A stretch of DNA of 64,000 nucleotides from G963663365 sp963663365. Lineage in GTDB: Bacteria > Hinthialibacterota > Hinthialibacteria > Hinthialibacterales > G963663365. Positions 8,801-18,334 of this stretch are shown here, in pieces. Every line of letters starts with the position of its first letter. Within the stretch, counting starts at the first letter, position 1. A model generated the notes under the pieces. It was given only the letters and a program-made list of their open reading frames with translations, searched no databases and was not told the DNA's origin. Made by a program: the position numbers and the translations under genes. The stretch covers positions 186,001-250,000 of the forward strand of contig CAXXIH010000004.1 of NCBI GenBank assembly GCA_963663365.2. The letters run 5' to 3'.

Positions 8801-11176
8801 ATGATGCAGAACCAGAATGTAAATCTTCCGGCCCGGGCGCTTCGCATCGCCTTGCCGGTCTTTGCAGTAGCCCTATGGGGAGCAATGCCGCTTTTTGCTC
8901 AGAACCAGACCCCGGAAACATCAGAAGACTCAACGCTGATCGACACCGGATTGGAAATCCCCATTCCCATCAAGATTCAGGGCGAAATCGAATATCAGCC
9001 CGAAGAGCAGCTCGTCATTGTGCGCAGCACGGAAGAGAAGCGGGCATTGGTGCTTCGCGGCGAACAAACCATCAGCGCCCAAGAAATCGTCTATGATCAG
9101 GGCGAGCAAACCTTCGCCGCTCACGGTGGAGTCCGGCTCTGGGACCGGGGACAGATCTATACCGGTGACGAGCTGATTTATGACCTTAAGACTGAAAAAG
9201 GCACGCTTTACAATCCCGGGTCGGTCGGAACAGCCCAACAGTTTTTTGTTGATGGCAACAAACTTGAAATAGACGAAGTCGAGACAGCGCCACGTTGGAA
9301 AGGCCGTTGGTGGCGTCACCCGCCACGGGCCGACAAACTTCGCCGTTACAAAATCTCGGATGGCACGGCAACAACGTGCGATCTTCCTGTACCGCATTAC
9401 CACGTCAAATTCAGCGAACTCGAAGTCATACCCGGCGATAGATTTTGGATCGAAGATTTTGCCATGCAAGCCGGTGGCTGGCCGATGGGCTATCTCCCCT
9501 ATTTTACGCGCTCACTGGCCGAGCACCGCGTCTCATACATTTTTAGCGCGGGAAGTTTTTCCGATCTTGGCTTTGGGGCTTTGAATAAAATCAACGTCCA
9601 TCTCGATCCCCGTTTACGGTTGGCATTTTTCGCCGATTATTTATCCGATGCGGGATTTGGTACGGGCGGTTCCTATCGCTTCAACTTCCCCGAACCGTAC
9701 GGTCCCAAAGGCTGGGTACGTGGATATTGGATCGATCAACAAGAGGCCGACGACGATAAATTATTCGAAGATGAAGAACGTTGGCGCACCGCCGGCGAAT
9801 ATACACAAGACCTGCCCTGGGGTTGGCGGTTTATCGCCCAATTCCAACAGCGTAGCGATTTCGAATATTCGGACGATTATGATCGTCTGGAACGTGTTCG
9901 GGGCGTGACTAATTACGAAATCGAACGCGACACCCCATCATTCGCCAGCCTTTCAAAATCTTGGGATGAACAGACCGTACGGATTACCGCCGCTAAACGT
10001 CTCGAGGATTTCTTCCAGACATCATTACCGGGTGTAGAACGGTTGCCACAGGCACGTTGGGACCTTATGCCGACCCAGATCGCGGATTTAGGGCTCTATG
10101 CCGATGCGCATATGGACTATGGAGACCTTCGGCGCGAGCAAGGCTTTAACAAGCGCACCAATTTCGTCGATCAAACCGAACGTTTAGATGGGGAACTGAA
10201 ACTCCTCTATCCGGTGCGGCTCCCCTGGGCTGTCAATATGACGCCTTTTGCGGGCTACCGGGGCACGGGGTATTTTAATCCCACACGTAGAGACAATGTG
10301 GATGGCATTCCGGGCAAAGAAGAAGGTAATTTTGACGACCTGACCCGTAACATCGGTGAGGCCGGAGTGACCTTTAATACGCGGTTTGCACACATTTGGG
10401 AAAACGACTCCTCATCCCAGCCTGGGGCCTTCGATGCGATGCGCCTCGTAGTTCAACCGGAAGTTGGATACGGATATTACGCTCCGGATGAAAGCCTTGA
10501 AGAAGAATTCGATAATGGAGTCCGCTTCCCCTTTATCGACAGTGTCGATGACTATCGTGCAGAAATGCACCGCATCACCGGGCGCGTAAGTACATCCCTA
10601 CAAGGCAAAAAAGGCATCCAAACACGGACATTGGCCAGGTATGGTATCGGTATCGGTTACGATCAATTCCCGGATGACAATTTGATCTATGAAGACTTCG
10701 ACTTCGATGACGATTTGGCGGAAAATCCCGACAGCCGGACAACGGACCTGCGGCAAGATTTAACAATACGGCCTATTGACTGGCTCACATTCGGTCATTT
10801 TCTGCGCTATGACGTGGATGACAGCCTCGTCCGAAGTTCAAATACATATTTCTCGTTCTCTTATTGGGAAAACTGGAACTCGACTTTGGGCTTCAATTCC
10901 TATGACGATCCATTTATCGACATCGAGGAACAAGAAGAGGCCTATTTGCGGTTCTTGCTGCGTCTGTCGCATAAATGGAGCATTATGTATCACACTCGTT
11001 ATGACATCGACGGCAGTGATTCCCGCCGCCATCGTGTGACCTTTGCTCGCGACCTGCATGATTTCATCGCGCTTCTGGAGCTGGAACAAAAGAATCGTGA
11101 AAACAGAGATGAAGAGTTCTCTGTCATCTTCCATCTCCAGTTCAAGGGCTTTGGTCAGTATCTGCCTATGTATTGA
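8801..11176 (+). CDS. lptD: LPS-assembly protein LptD (OstA/Imp)
   Basis: A 791-residue outer-membrane beta-barrel that inserts lipopolysaccharide into the outer leaflet. A signal peptide covers about residues 10-33 (ending PLFAQNQ). Residues about 55-170 are an OstA/LptA-type beta-jellyroll (ISAQEIVYDQGEQTFAAHGG; YTGDELIYDLKTEKGTLY). The rest is the LptD barrel, with alternating aromatic strands such as LPYFTRSLAEHRVSYIFSAG and many acidic loops. The length fits the family. No lptE is seen next to it. Presence of LptD argues for a diderm cell envelope with LPS. The start could be either ATG of the ATGATG at 8801. Confidence 0.85.
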   Translation: MMQNQNVNLPARALRIALPVFAVALWGAMPLFAQNQTPETSEDSTLIDTGLEIPIPIKIQGEIEYQPEEQLVIVRSTEEKRALVLRGEQTISAQEIVYDQGEQTFAAHGGVRLWDRGQIYTGDELIYDLKTEKGTLYNPGSVGTAQQFFVDGNKLEIDEVETAPRWKGRWWRHPPRADKLRRYKISDGTATTCDLPVPHYHVKFSELEVIPGDRFWIEDFAMQAGGWPMGYLPYFTRSLAEHRVSYIFSAGSFSDLGFGALNKINVHLDPRLRLAFFADYLSDAGFGTGGSYRFNFPEPYGPKGWVRGYWIDQQEADDDKLFEDEERWRTAGEYTQDLPWGWRFIAQFQQRSDFEYSDDYDRLERVRGVTNYEIERDTPSFASLSKSWDEQTVRITAAKRLEDFFQTSLPGVERLPQARWDLMPTQIADLGLYADAHMDYGDLRREQGFNKRTNFVDQTERLDGELKLLYPVRLPWAVNMTPFAGYRGTGYFNPTRRDNVDGIPGKEEGNFDDLTRNIGEAGVTFNTRFAHIWENDSSSQPGAFDAMRLVVQPEVGYGYYAPDESLEEEFDNGVRFPFIDSVDDYRAEMHRITGRVSTSLQGKKGIQTRTLARYGIGIGYDQFPDDNLIYEDFDFDDDLAENPDSRTTDLRQDLTIRPIDWLTFGHFLRYDVDDSLVRSSNTYFSFSYWENWNSTLGFNSYDDPFIDIEEQEEAYLRFLLRLSHKWSIMYHTRYDIDGSDSRRHRVTFARDLHDFIALLELEQKNRENRDEEFSVIFHLQFKGFGQYLPMY

Positions 11177-11324
11177 TCCTTGAGAGATATTGCGCATCCC
11201 TCTAGCCGGAGTGCAGATAGGCTCAAAAAACAGACTGTATGCAAATGCTTGGCGCAATCTTGTTGACAGCCAAGCCGGGGTTATACTGATTCAATCCAGA
11301 GTGCAAAATTCGGAGGAAACAGCA

Positions 11325-11654
11325 ATGGCTGCGATTAAAATCACGCCTGATAATTGGGAAAATGAAGTTTTGAAAGCGGATATCCCCGTATTGGTCGATT
11401 TTGGTGCTGAATGGTGTGGTCCATGTCAGCGGTTGGCGCCACTCGTAGACGAGTTGGCCACCGAGTTTGAAGGTCGAGCAAAAGTGGCGAAGGTCGATGT
11501 CGACGAAAATCAAGATTTGGCTCAGAGTTTCCAGGTCATGAGCGTGCCAACCATTAAAATCTTTAACAAAGGCGAAGATCTGCACACATGGGTAGGCTTC
11601 CAAGCCAAAAGTGTACTGGCCAAGGGGCTTGAAGAAGCTATCAACAACGCCTGA
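11325..11654 (+). CDS. trxA: Thioredoxin
   Basis: A 109-residue classic thioredoxin, a cytosolic thiol-disulfide reductant. The active site is WCGPC (in DFGAEWCGPCQRL), the cis-Pro is in SVPTIKIF, and the length and ending (LEEAINNA) match the family. The start at 11325 is fixed by the strong Shine-Dalgarno CGGAGG at 11311-11316; the open frame extends back to 11190, but that part has no thioredoxin similarity. It is transcribed on its own, with a terminator at 11753. Confidence 0.96.
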   Translation: MAAIKITPDNWENEVLKADIPVLVDFGAEWCGPCQRLAPLVDELATEFEGRAKVAKVDVDENQDLAQSFQVMSVPTIKIFNKGEDLHTWVGFQAKSVLAKGLEEAINNA

Positions 11655-11752
11655 CATAAAAATTCCCGGCTTATCGATTCGGCACGAAGAGTATCGGCGG
11701 CATTCTAATTCCGGCTCTGCCTGGATGGCTTAAGCCGCTTCGGATAGTATTT

Positions 11753-11782
11753 AAAACGCCCGGCTCAAACCGGGCGTTTTTG
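11753..11782 (+). terminator. Rho-independent terminator after thioredoxin
   Basis: AAAACGCCCGG (11753-11763) pairs perfectly with CCGGGCGTTTT (11770-11780) over a CTCAAA loop, followed by more T. The core is almost the same as that of the terminator at 2045. Confidence 0.9.
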
Positions 11783-11892
11783 TCATACAAGGTATCAGTT
11801 GCCCGAACATAACAGCCCATCTATTCTACTGTCTTGTCCAAAGAGACGGTCGGATCGAAAGTAACCTTAAGTTTGATGGAGGAATGAGTCCT

Positions 11893-12387
11893 ATGCCACA
11901 GCAATGGATTCGAGTTTTTGGATTAGGAATCTGCTTTGCCATACTTGGTTCGGTACTGAGCGCGGGGGCGGCCACTGTGACGCTAAAGGATGGGACCGTA
12001 CGCCGAGGCGACGTTATTGTCCGCGAATTTGACAAGATTTACCTCACCATGATCGTCAAAGGCAATAACAAGATCTTTCAATACACTGCATCCAAAGTGG
12101 AATCTGTCAGTGACACCGCGCCGGTTATCTTGGCCCAAGACACCGAATTGAAAAAAGAGCCGAAAGAAGATGCAGCAGCTGTCACGCTTTTAACCGCCGG
12201 GCACGAGTTAAAAGTCCAAAAAGAAGGTGAAAAGGACGGCTGGATAAAAGTGAGCGCCTGGGGCACAAACGAAGGTTGGATTCCCAAAAAACTTCTAACC
12301 GACTTGGTTGTAGTGGAAGGTGAAGGCGATAAGGCCCGATTTGTGGCACCCCCAAAAGAAGCGGATGCCAAGGCCAGCGGCTCTTAA
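11893..12387 (+). CDS. Exported protein with SH3-like domain
   Basis: A 164-residue secreted protein. GGAGGA at 11878-11883 favours the ATG at 11893 (nine bases downstream) over the ATG at 11884, which it almost touches. The signal peptide ends near SAGAATVTL. Residues about 27-70 form a beta module (VTLKDGTVRRGDVIVREFDKI) like that in the exported protein at 2107-2853. Residues about 80-145 resemble a bacterial SH3 domain (AVTLLTAGHELKVQKEGEKD, GWIKVSAWGTNEGWIPKKLL). SH3b domains usually bind peptidoglycan or peptides. The Ala/Lys-rich tail is disordered. Function unknown. Confidence 0.72.
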   Translation: MPQQWIRVFGLGICFAILGSVLSAGAATVTLKDGTVRRGDVIVREFDKIYLTMIVKGNNKIFQYTASKVESVSDTAPVILAQDTELKKEPKEDAAAVTLLTAGHELKVQKEGEKDGWIKVSAWGTNEGWIPKKLLTDLVVVEGEGDKARFVAPPKEADAKASGS

Positions 12388-12711
12388 CCGGATGTCTTGT
12401 TGCGTTGAATGCCCAGATCGTAGCGTCGAATAACACTCGAATCTGCGCACTATTTCATTGATCAGTTGGGGGATCATGTGTTCCCAATACGCGGGATTCT
12501 CTTGAAAGCCTCCTAAGTGCCTGCTTTTCTTGAATGCAATCGGGAGAGGATTCATCTAGGGGCTTCATGCCCGGCCAGAGCAATCTTTGTTCGGTTATTG
12601 GCTTAATCCCGCTTTAATCAATACGCCGGCCGCGAACATGATTTGGCATCGGTTAAACAAGATGCGAATTAGGCGAAAACAACATATACGAAAGGCCATC
12701 GTGCAGCGATC
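12388..12711 (+). other. 324-bp region without a supported gene, upstream of hisG
   Basis: No convincing coding frame, tRNA or strong terminator is visible. A short minus-strand frame across part of it contains a phrase (AYWEHMI) faintly like a REP-associated transposase, but too little to call. No His-rich leader peptide or attenuator was found ahead of hisG. AAAGG about 15 bases before the ATG at 12712 is a weak ribosome site. Confidence 0.5.
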
Positions 12712-13596
12712 ATGTCTGAAACTCGCAAATTAAAACTCGGTATCCCCAAAGGCAGCCTTCAAGACTCGACTATCGAGATATTCAACAATGCCGGATTCAA
12801 AGTCCGCATCGAAAGCCGCAGTTATTTCCCGGATTGTGACGATCCGGAGTTGGAACTCGTGCTCCTGCGGGCGCAAGAAATGTCCCGCTATGTGGAAGAC
12901 GGGGCATTGGATGCCGGAATCACGGGTCACGATTGGATTGTCGAAAACGATTCCGATGTCCATGAAATTTGCGAGTTACGCTATAGCAAAGCCACGCGCC
13001 GCAACGTGCGATGGGTTGTTGCAATCCCGGAAGCCTCAGAAATGAAATCGGTTAAGGACCTGGCCGGGAAACGAATTGCAACTGAATTGGTGGAAGCCAC
13101 CAAACGATACCTCGCCAGTCACGGCGTCGAAGCCCACGTCGAATTTTCTTGGGGCGCAACAGAGGTCAAAGTCCCGGCTTTGGTTGACGCTATTGTCGAT
13201 GTAACTGAAACCGGAAGTTCGCTACGCGCAAATAAACTCAGGATTTTGGACACCGTTCTCGAATCCAGCACACGGCTGATCTGCAATCATCCGGCATGGG
13301 CCGATTCTTGGAAACGAGAAAAACTGGAAAACATCGCCATGTTGGTTATTGGCGCAATCGAAGCCGAAGGTAAAGTCGGCCTCAAGATGAATGTCCCCGC
13401 CGTGCGCCTGAACGAGGCTCTGGCCGCTATGCCCAAAGGGATTACCAACCCCACAATTTCTCATCTCAGCGATGATAATTGGCGGGCTTTGGAAATTATT
13501 GTCGATAAGAGTATTGTCAGGAGCATCATCCCCGACTTACGTAAGGCGGGTGCTGAAGGACTGATTGAATACCCTTTAAATAAGGTAATTTATTAG
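12712..13596 (+). CDS. hisG: ATP phosphoribosyltransferase, long form
   Basis: First enzyme of histidine synthesis, joining ATP and PRPP. The 294-residue length and a C-terminal ACT-like regulatory domain (about residues 220-294: MLVIGAIEAEGKVGLKMNVP, PTISHLSDDNWRALEIIVDK) mark the long, self-regulated form that needs no HisZ. The catalytic part includes GIPKGSLQ at the N-terminus and the PRPP-binding region near 165-180 (VDAIVDVTETGSSLRANKL). It is not next to other his genes but opens a run of amino-acid genes (argB, argD, argF, asd) on the same strand. Confidence 0.96.
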   Translation: MSETRKLKLGIPKGSLQDSTIEIFNNAGFKVRIESRSYFPDCDDPELELVLLRAQEMSRYVEDGALDAGITGHDWIVENDSDVHEICELRYSKATRRNVRWVVAIPEASEMKSVKDLAGKRIATELVEATKRYLASHGVEAHVEFSWGATEVKVPALVDAIVDVTETGSSLRANKLRILDTVLESSTRLICNHPAWADSWKREKLENIAMLVIGAIEAEGKVGLKMNVPAVRLNEALAAMPKGITNPTISHLSDDNWRALEIIVDKSIVRSIIPDLRKAGAEGLIEYPLNKVIY

Positions 13597-14036
13597 AATT
13601 CCGCGCAGTAATATTGCCGAGCGGTGTACGCGCATAAATGCCTATTCAGGCATCATGCAAACCTCCGGAATCACATCCGGCTGCTCTCCGGCTATTTACC
13701 AGGCAATTTCGGCGGCTTTGGCAGGCTTGGATAATTCTCCAACAAAAAGCTTGGCAGACCCGCCCTGAGGCGCTATCGTTCCTGATCATGTTAAATTTGG
13801 ACACGTTCGAGACCACAACGGCGAAGACACGCACTACCCGTGCGAAACGCCGCTTTGCGCCTATTTAACGGCTGCACTGGCTCTCGACGTTGTCATTTTA
13901 GTTCGATTTCCAGGCGGCCAAATAGGCCGTCTTTTTTATTTTCACCTTTCCGCCGGCCTCGATGGATTAGGGCTAACAATAGGCGGATGACTCGCGTTTC
14001 CGGATTTTGATATCCGGACAACCGGGGAGGTTGATA
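13597..14036 (+). other. 440-bp region between hisG and argB
   Basis: No supported gene. It holds several short palindromes near 13660-13700 (ATCCGG / CTCCGG repeats) and, at 13913-13938, a terminator-like hairpin. The short plus-strand frame at 13638-13868 shows no family features and no ribosome site. The Shine-Dalgarno of argB (GGGGAGG) is at its 3' end. Confidence 0.5.
13913..13938 (+). terminator. Terminator-like hairpin upstream of argB
   Basis: GGCGGCC pairs with GGCCGTC (one G-U pair) over a short A/T loop, then TTTTTTATTTT. It lies 317 bp after the hisG stop and about 100 bp before argB. It may end the hisG transcript, or end an unseen small RNA. Confidence 0.6.
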
Positions 14037-14939
14037 ATGAGCGAAAATTTAAGGGCTGACAGAGAACTCTTCTCTCAGCATCTGATGGAGGCCTTGCCCT
14101 TCATTCGAGATTTCTGGGGGAAGACCGTCGTCATCAAATACGGTGGTGCGGCCATGGTCAAAGAGGAGCTGAAGGCGGAGTTCTGCCGGGATATCGCTCT
14201 TCTGCATTTCGTGGGCATCCGGCCGGTCATTATCCACGGCGGTGGACCAAAGGTCACGGATCTAATGAAACGGCTGGGCAAGGATGCCGAGTTCGTCGAT
14301 GGCTTGCGTGTCACCGATAAAGAGACCGTGGATATCGCCGAAATGGTCCTATCCGGTGCCGTTGGTAAAGAAATCGTTGCCATGATTAACCGGGAAGGCG
14401 GCAAGGCCGTCGGGCTTTCGGGCAAGGACGCAGGACTTATCAAAGCGCGGAAACTCGAATATAAACGCGAGTCTGATGCTGCTCCGGTGGATATTGGTTA
14501 TGTGGGAGAAATTACAAAAATCAATCCCGAATTATTGACGGTTCTCGATAAATCGGAATTCATTCCGGTCATTTCGCCACTGGGCGTCTCCGATGACGGG
14601 CACGCCTACAACATCAACGCGGATACGGTTGCCGGTGAGATAGCCCGGGCGCTCAAAGCCGAGAGGCTGATTCTGCTGACCGATACAATGGGAATTTTAA
14701 GGGATATAAACGATCCGGTATCATTGATTTCCACGGTCACACCTTCCGAAATCGACGAGTTGCGCGCGGAAGGCATTATCAGCAAAGGCATGCTGCCCAA
14801 AGTCCAGGCGTGTTTGCGCGCACTGCAGGGTGGTGTCAATAAAGCACACATTATCGACGGGCGCATTCCGCATTCCGTCGTTTTGGAAATGTTTTCTCTT
14901 GAAGGTGTGGGCACTCAGATTGTCCACGAATCACAGTAG
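14037..14939 (+). CDS. argB: Acetylglutamate kinase
   Basis: Phosphorylates N-acetylglutamate, the second step of arginine synthesis. The start at 14037 follows GGGGAGG (14024-14030); an upstream TTG at 14007 is less likely. Family landmarks are VVIKYGGAAM, IHGGGPKV (about residues 65-72), the ATP site near LILLTDTMGIL, and the C-terminal GGVNKAHIIDGRIPHSVVLE. About 25 residues of N-terminal helix precede the kinase core (LFSQHLMEALPFIRDFWGK). By family knowledge such a helix marks arginine-feedback-inhibited enzymes. argD follows after 10 bp. Confidence 0.96.
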   Translation: MSENLRADRELFSQHLMEALPFIRDFWGKTVVIKYGGAAMVKEELKAEFCRDIALLHFVGIRPVIIHGGGPKVTDLMKRLGKDAEFVDGLRVTDKETVDIAEMVLSGAVGKEIVAMINREGGKAVGLSGKDAGLIKARKLEYKRESDAAPVDIGYVGEITKINPELLTVLDKSEFIPVISPLGVSDDGHAYNINADTVAGEIARALKAERLILLTDTMGILRDINDPVSLISTVTPSEIDELRAEGIISKGMLPKVQACLRALQGGVNKAHIIDGRIPHSVVLEMFSLEGVGTQIVHESQ

Positions 14940-14949
14940 GAGGTGTCTC

Positions 14950-16179
14950 ATGACCACCACAACCGTAACGAAGAGTGCCGAAATCGCGGCGAGGGCTGAA
15001 AAAGTTTTGATGGCCAATTACGGCCGTCCCAACCTTTGCCTGGTTCGCGGACGCGGCGCTCAGGTCTGGGATGCTGATGGCAAAGAATATACGGACTTTT
15101 TGGCAGGGATCGCGGTCTGCTGCCTGGGCCATAATCACCCCAATGTCGTAAAGGCCATCGCGGAGCAGGCCGAACAGATTTTGCATGTCAGCAATCTATT
15201 TTTAATCGAACCTCAGGTGCGTTTGGCTGAAACTTTAATCGCCAACTCGGATATGGACCGGGCTTTCTTCTGCAATTCCGGAGCGGAAGCCAACGAAGGC
15301 GCTATTAAATTGGCGCGGCGTTATAGCTACAACCGCTACGGTGAAGGCCGGAGTGATATCATTGCACTCAATGCGTCGTTCCACGGAAGAACCATGGGTG
15401 CAATTACACTGACCGGGCAACCTCATTATCATGAGGGATTCGGACCTATGTTGCCCGGCGTTTCCTATGTGCCTCTGAACGATCTCGAAGCCATGAAGGC
15501 CGCTGTCACTGATAAAACCTGCGGCATCTTTATCGAGCCAATTCAGGGCGAAGGCGGAATCCGGCCATGCACACAAGAGTATTTGGAGGGTGTCCGGAAG
15601 TTATGCGATGAAAAGGATATCATCCTAATTTTCGACGAGGTCCAATGCGGAATGGGCCGCACCGGACATCTTTTCGCTTATCAGCACTATGGCGTCGTGC
15701 CCAATGTGGTCACAATGGCGAAAGGACTGGGTGGCGGAGTACCTATTGGCGCGTTGCTGGCCCATGGCGATGCAGCGGATACGCTTGTAGCGGGAACGCA
15801 CGCCTCTACTTTCGGCGGAAACTTCCTGGCGACGGCGGCTGCGAATGCGGTTCTCGATACAATCCTCGGCGAGGATTTGTTAGCGAGAGTGCAGGAAACC
15901 GGCGGTTACTTGCACGGCAAACTGGAACAACTAACCGAAACCTACCCCAAAGCAATCAAAGAAGTCCGGGGTGTGGGTTTAATGTTAGGTATCGAATTAA
16001 GCGTTCCCGTAGCGGGCCTTGTTGCCTTCCTTCGGGAGAACGGCTTTTTGACTGTTGGCGCCGGCGCCAATGTTTTGCGTTTCGTTCCACCATTCACAAT
16101 TGAGCGGCAACAGATTGACGCTTTGATTGATGTTCTTGCAAAATGGTTCGCCGATCAAACAAGTGCTGTAACAGCTTAG
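14950..16179 (+). CDS. argD: Acetylornithine aminotransferase
   Basis: PLP-dependent class III aminotransferase of 409 residues, converting N-acetylglutamate semialdehyde to N-acetylornithine. The start at 14950 is set by AGGAGG just before it; the open frame goes further back but overlaps argB. The PLP-lysine is in TMAKGLGGGVPIGA. Other landmarks are FFCNSGAEANEGAIKLAR, the glycine-rich FHGRTMGAI, and IFDEVQCGMGRTGHLFAYQ. It lies in the argB-argD-argF operon. Substrate overlap with succinyl-diaminopimelate is possible, as in other ArgD proteins. Confidence 0.95.
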   Translation: MTTTTVTKSAEIAARAEKVLMANYGRPNLCLVRGRGAQVWDADGKEYTDFLAGIAVCCLGHNHPNVVKAIAEQAEQILHVSNLFLIEPQVRLAETLIANSDMDRAFFCNSGAEANEGAIKLARRYSYNRYGEGRSDIIALNASFHGRTMGAITLTGQPHYHEGFGPMLPGVSYVPLNDLEAMKAAVTDKTCGIFIEPIQGEGGIRPCTQEYLEGVRKLCDEKDIILIFDEVQCGMGRTGHLFAYQHYGVVPNVVTMAKGLGGGVPIGALLAHGDAADTLVAGTHASTFGGNFLATAAANAVLDTILGEDLLARVQETGGYLHGKLEQLTETYPKAIKEVRGVGLMLGIELSVPVAGLVAFLRENGFLTVGAGANVLRFVPPFTIERQQIDALIDVLAKWFADQTSAVTA

Positions 16180-16245
16180 AACAAGTTGTTTTATAGGGTT
16201 CCGGGCCGAATGCGTTTGGGCTTGAATTAAGAAAGGGCAATAACG

Positions 16246-17163
16246 ATGAGCAAACGAGACCTGATTACGGTAGATGATTTTACAGCCGATGAAATAGGCC
16301 AAATTTTTGAATGGGCCACAGCCATGCGTAAAGACAGAACGCTGGATCGTAACCTGCTGAATGGCAAGGTAATGGCTCTTTTCTCGGAAAAGCCTTCACT
16401 CCGTACCCGCGTCACATTCGAAGTAGGCATGGAACAATTAGGAGGCAGCAAGGTCTTTTTGACCAATCAGGACATCAACATTGGTCAGCGTGAATCGGTT
16501 AGCGACATTGCCCGCAATCTGGAACGTTGGGTGGATGTAATTGTCGCCCGGACCATGCGGCATGCCACGGTTGAAGGTTTAGCCAAATACTCGCATGTCC
16601 CCGTCGTCAACGCTTTAACGGATCTTTCGCATCCGTGCCAGGCGATTACCGACCTATTCACGCTGCAATTCCTCGGCTGCGATTTAAAACAGTCACGATT
16701 GGTGTTTGTCGGCGACGGTAACAATGTATGCCATTCGCTCATGCTGCTTTGCGGCATCACCGGGACATCAATGACAGTCGCATGTCCGGATGGCTATAGC
16801 CCGGACAAAACAATACTTGGGAAATCCCGTGAATTAGCCCAAAAATCCGGCGCGTCCATTGAAGTATGCCATGATCCGCATACGGCGGTGAAAGATGCAA
16901 CGGCCATCTATACGGATGTCTGGACCAGCATGGGTCAAGAAGATGAAGCGGAAGAACGCCGCCAACATTTTCAACCGTTCCAGGTTAACAAAGAACTCGT
17001 AGCGGCGGCGGGCAGCGATCCTTATATCATGCACTGCCTGCCCGCGCACCAAGGCGAGGAAATTACACACGATGTTTTTGAATCCGAAAAATCCGTCGTT
17101 TTCGAGCAAGCCGAAAACCGCTTGCATGCGCAAAAGGCGATTTTGAAATTCCTACTTTCTTAA
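16246..17163 (+). CDS. argF: Ornithine carbamoyltransferase
   Basis: Cytosolic enzyme that joins ornithine and carbamoyl phosphate to make citrulline. The carbamoyl-phosphate site SLRTR is near residue 50 (KPSLRTRVTFE), HPCQ is in LSHPCQAITD, and the ornithine-side HCLPAHQGEEI is near 263-273. The 305-residue length is typical. SLRTR instead of STRTR is a known variant. AAAGG lies before the ATG. Third gene of the arginine run, 66 bp after argD. Confidence 0.96.
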   Translation: MSKRDLITVDDFTADEIGQIFEWATAMRKDRTLDRNLLNGKVMALFSEKPSLRTRVTFEVGMEQLGGSKVFLTNQDINIGQRESVSDIARNLERWVDVIVARTMRHATVEGLAKYSHVPVVNALTDLSHPCQAITDLFTLQFLGCDLKQSRLVFVGDGNNVCHSLMLLCGITGTSMTVACPDGYSPDKTILGKSRELAQKSGASIEVCHDPHTAVKDATAIYTDVWTSMGQEDEAEERRQHFQPFQVNKELVAAAGSDPYIMHCLPAHQGEEITHDVFESEKSVVFEQAENRLHAQKAILKFLLS

Positions 17164-17227
17164 GGAAGTCAATACAAAAAAAGGCGCGTGATTTATCACG
17201 CATCGATTCCAATCAGAGGTTGTCGTC

Positions 17228-18250
17228 ATGGCAGGTGTAAACGTAGCAATTGCTGGAGCCACTGGAGCGGTCGGACAAGCATTCCGTTCGATCTTAGAAC
17301 CGCGCGATTTTCCGATTGCCAGAATTCGTTTTCTCGCATCGGCCCGTTCCAAAGGCAAAAAACTAACATTCCGGGGGGCCGAGATTGAAGTCGAAGAATT
17401 GACGCCGGACGCTTTCGAGAAAGACGAGATTGTTTTGTCTTCAGCGGGAGGCTCCACATCCAAATGGTTTGCCCCGGAAGCTGCAAAGCAGGGTGCAATC
17501 GTGATCGATAACACATCCGCTTTTCGCATGGAACCGGATGTGCCGTTGGTCGTTCCTGAGATCAATGCCCGCAGGATCAAAGACCACAAAGGCATCATCG
17601 CCAATCCGAATTGCTCCACAATTCAAATGGTCCACGCGCTGGAGCCGATCCATAGACTATCGCCATTGCAGCGCATCGTGGTTTCGACTTACCAGTCGAC
17701 ATCAGGCAAGGGCGCAAAAGCGATGGAAGAGTTAAAAGAACAAACCCGCGCTTGGGCCAATGACAGCCCTATGCCCAAACCGGAACAGTTTCCGCATCAA
17801 ATCGCCTTCAACTGCCTTCCGCACATCGATCGTTTCTTAGATGACGGATTTACATTTGAAGAAGAAAAGATGATGAATGAGACACGCAAAATCATGGAAG
17901 CGGAGAATATCAAAGTGAATGCCACCACGGTGCGCGTCCCTGTTTTTCGCGGTCATGCCGAATCGGTTTATGTTGAAACGGAAAAGCCCTTGGCCATGGA
18001 TGCTATTCGAAAAGCGTGGAGCGAGTTTCCCAATCTGATTGTCATTGACGATCCGGCCAACAACAAATACCCGCTGCAAGTAGACTGCCAGGATCGCGAA
18101 GAGACTTTTGTCGGCCGTCTGCGTAAGGACCGGGATTATGAAAACGGCTTCGTTTTCTGGGTTGTTTCCGACAATCTTTGGAAAGGCGCTGCACTCAACG
18201 CTATTCAGATTGCCGAAGAACTCGTCAAGCAGGGGCTCGTGCCGTCATAA
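17228..18250 (+). CDS. asd: Aspartate-semialdehyde dehydrogenase
   Basis: NADP-dependent enzyme of the Lys/Thr/Met and diaminopimelate branch. It has the N-terminal nucleotide loop GATGAVGQAF, the catalytic cysteine in IANPNCSTIQM (near residue 130), and a C-terminal dimerisation part with AESVYVETEKPL. The 340-residue length fits the family. A bidirectional terminator closes the transcript at 18304. It ends the plus-strand amino-acid gene run. Confidence 0.96.
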   Translation: MAGVNVAIAGATGAVGQAFRSILEPRDFPIARIRFLASARSKGKKLTFRGAEIEVEELTPDAFEKDEIVLSSAGGSTSKWFAPEAAKQGAIVIDNTSAFRMEPDVPLVVPEINARRIKDHKGIIANPNCSTIQMVHALEPIHRLSPLQRIVVSTYQSTSGKGAKAMEELKEQTRAWANDSPMPKPEQFPHQIAFNCLPHIDRFLDDGFTFEEEKMMNETRKIMEAENIKVNATTVRVPVFRGHAESVYVETEKPLAMDAIRKAWSEFPNLIVIDDPANNKYPLQVDCQDREETFVGRLRKDRDYENGFVFWVVSDNLWKGAALNAIQIAEELVKQGLVPS

Positions 18251-18303
18251 GCGGACACGCTGCGCCATACTCAATTGTACGGTTGAATATTGTGCAAAAA
18301 CCC

Positions 18304-18331
18304 AAAAGCCCGGTGAATCACCGGGCTTTTT
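18304..18331. terminator. Bidirectional terminator between asd and an exported protein
   Basis: AAAAGCCCGGTG pairs with CACCGGGCTTTT around AATC-like loop bases. A runs on one side and T runs on the other allow it to serve asd (plus) and the convergent gene that ends at 18335 (minus). Confidence 0.88.
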
Positions 18332-18334
18332 CAA

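Noticed and set aside
11263..11287. TTGACA followed by TATACT before thioredoxin
   Set aside because: The spacer is only 13 bases; with the usual 17 the -10 would be CTGATT. Not convincing as a promoter.
12295..12555. Minus-strand frame with the phrase ENPAYWEHMI, slightly like a REP-associated transposase
   Set aside because: Only about ten residues resemble the family, no catalytic HUH motif or Tyr region is present, and half of the frame overlaps the SH3-type gene.
13600..13700. Short repeats near CCGGAATCACATCCGGCTG
   Set aside because: Weak, imperfect palindromes without conserved spacing; no evidence for a repeat array or CRISPR.
13638..13868. 76-residue plus-strand frame between hisG and argB
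   Set aside because: No ribosome site, no recognisable features, and an amino-acid make-up like a chance frame.
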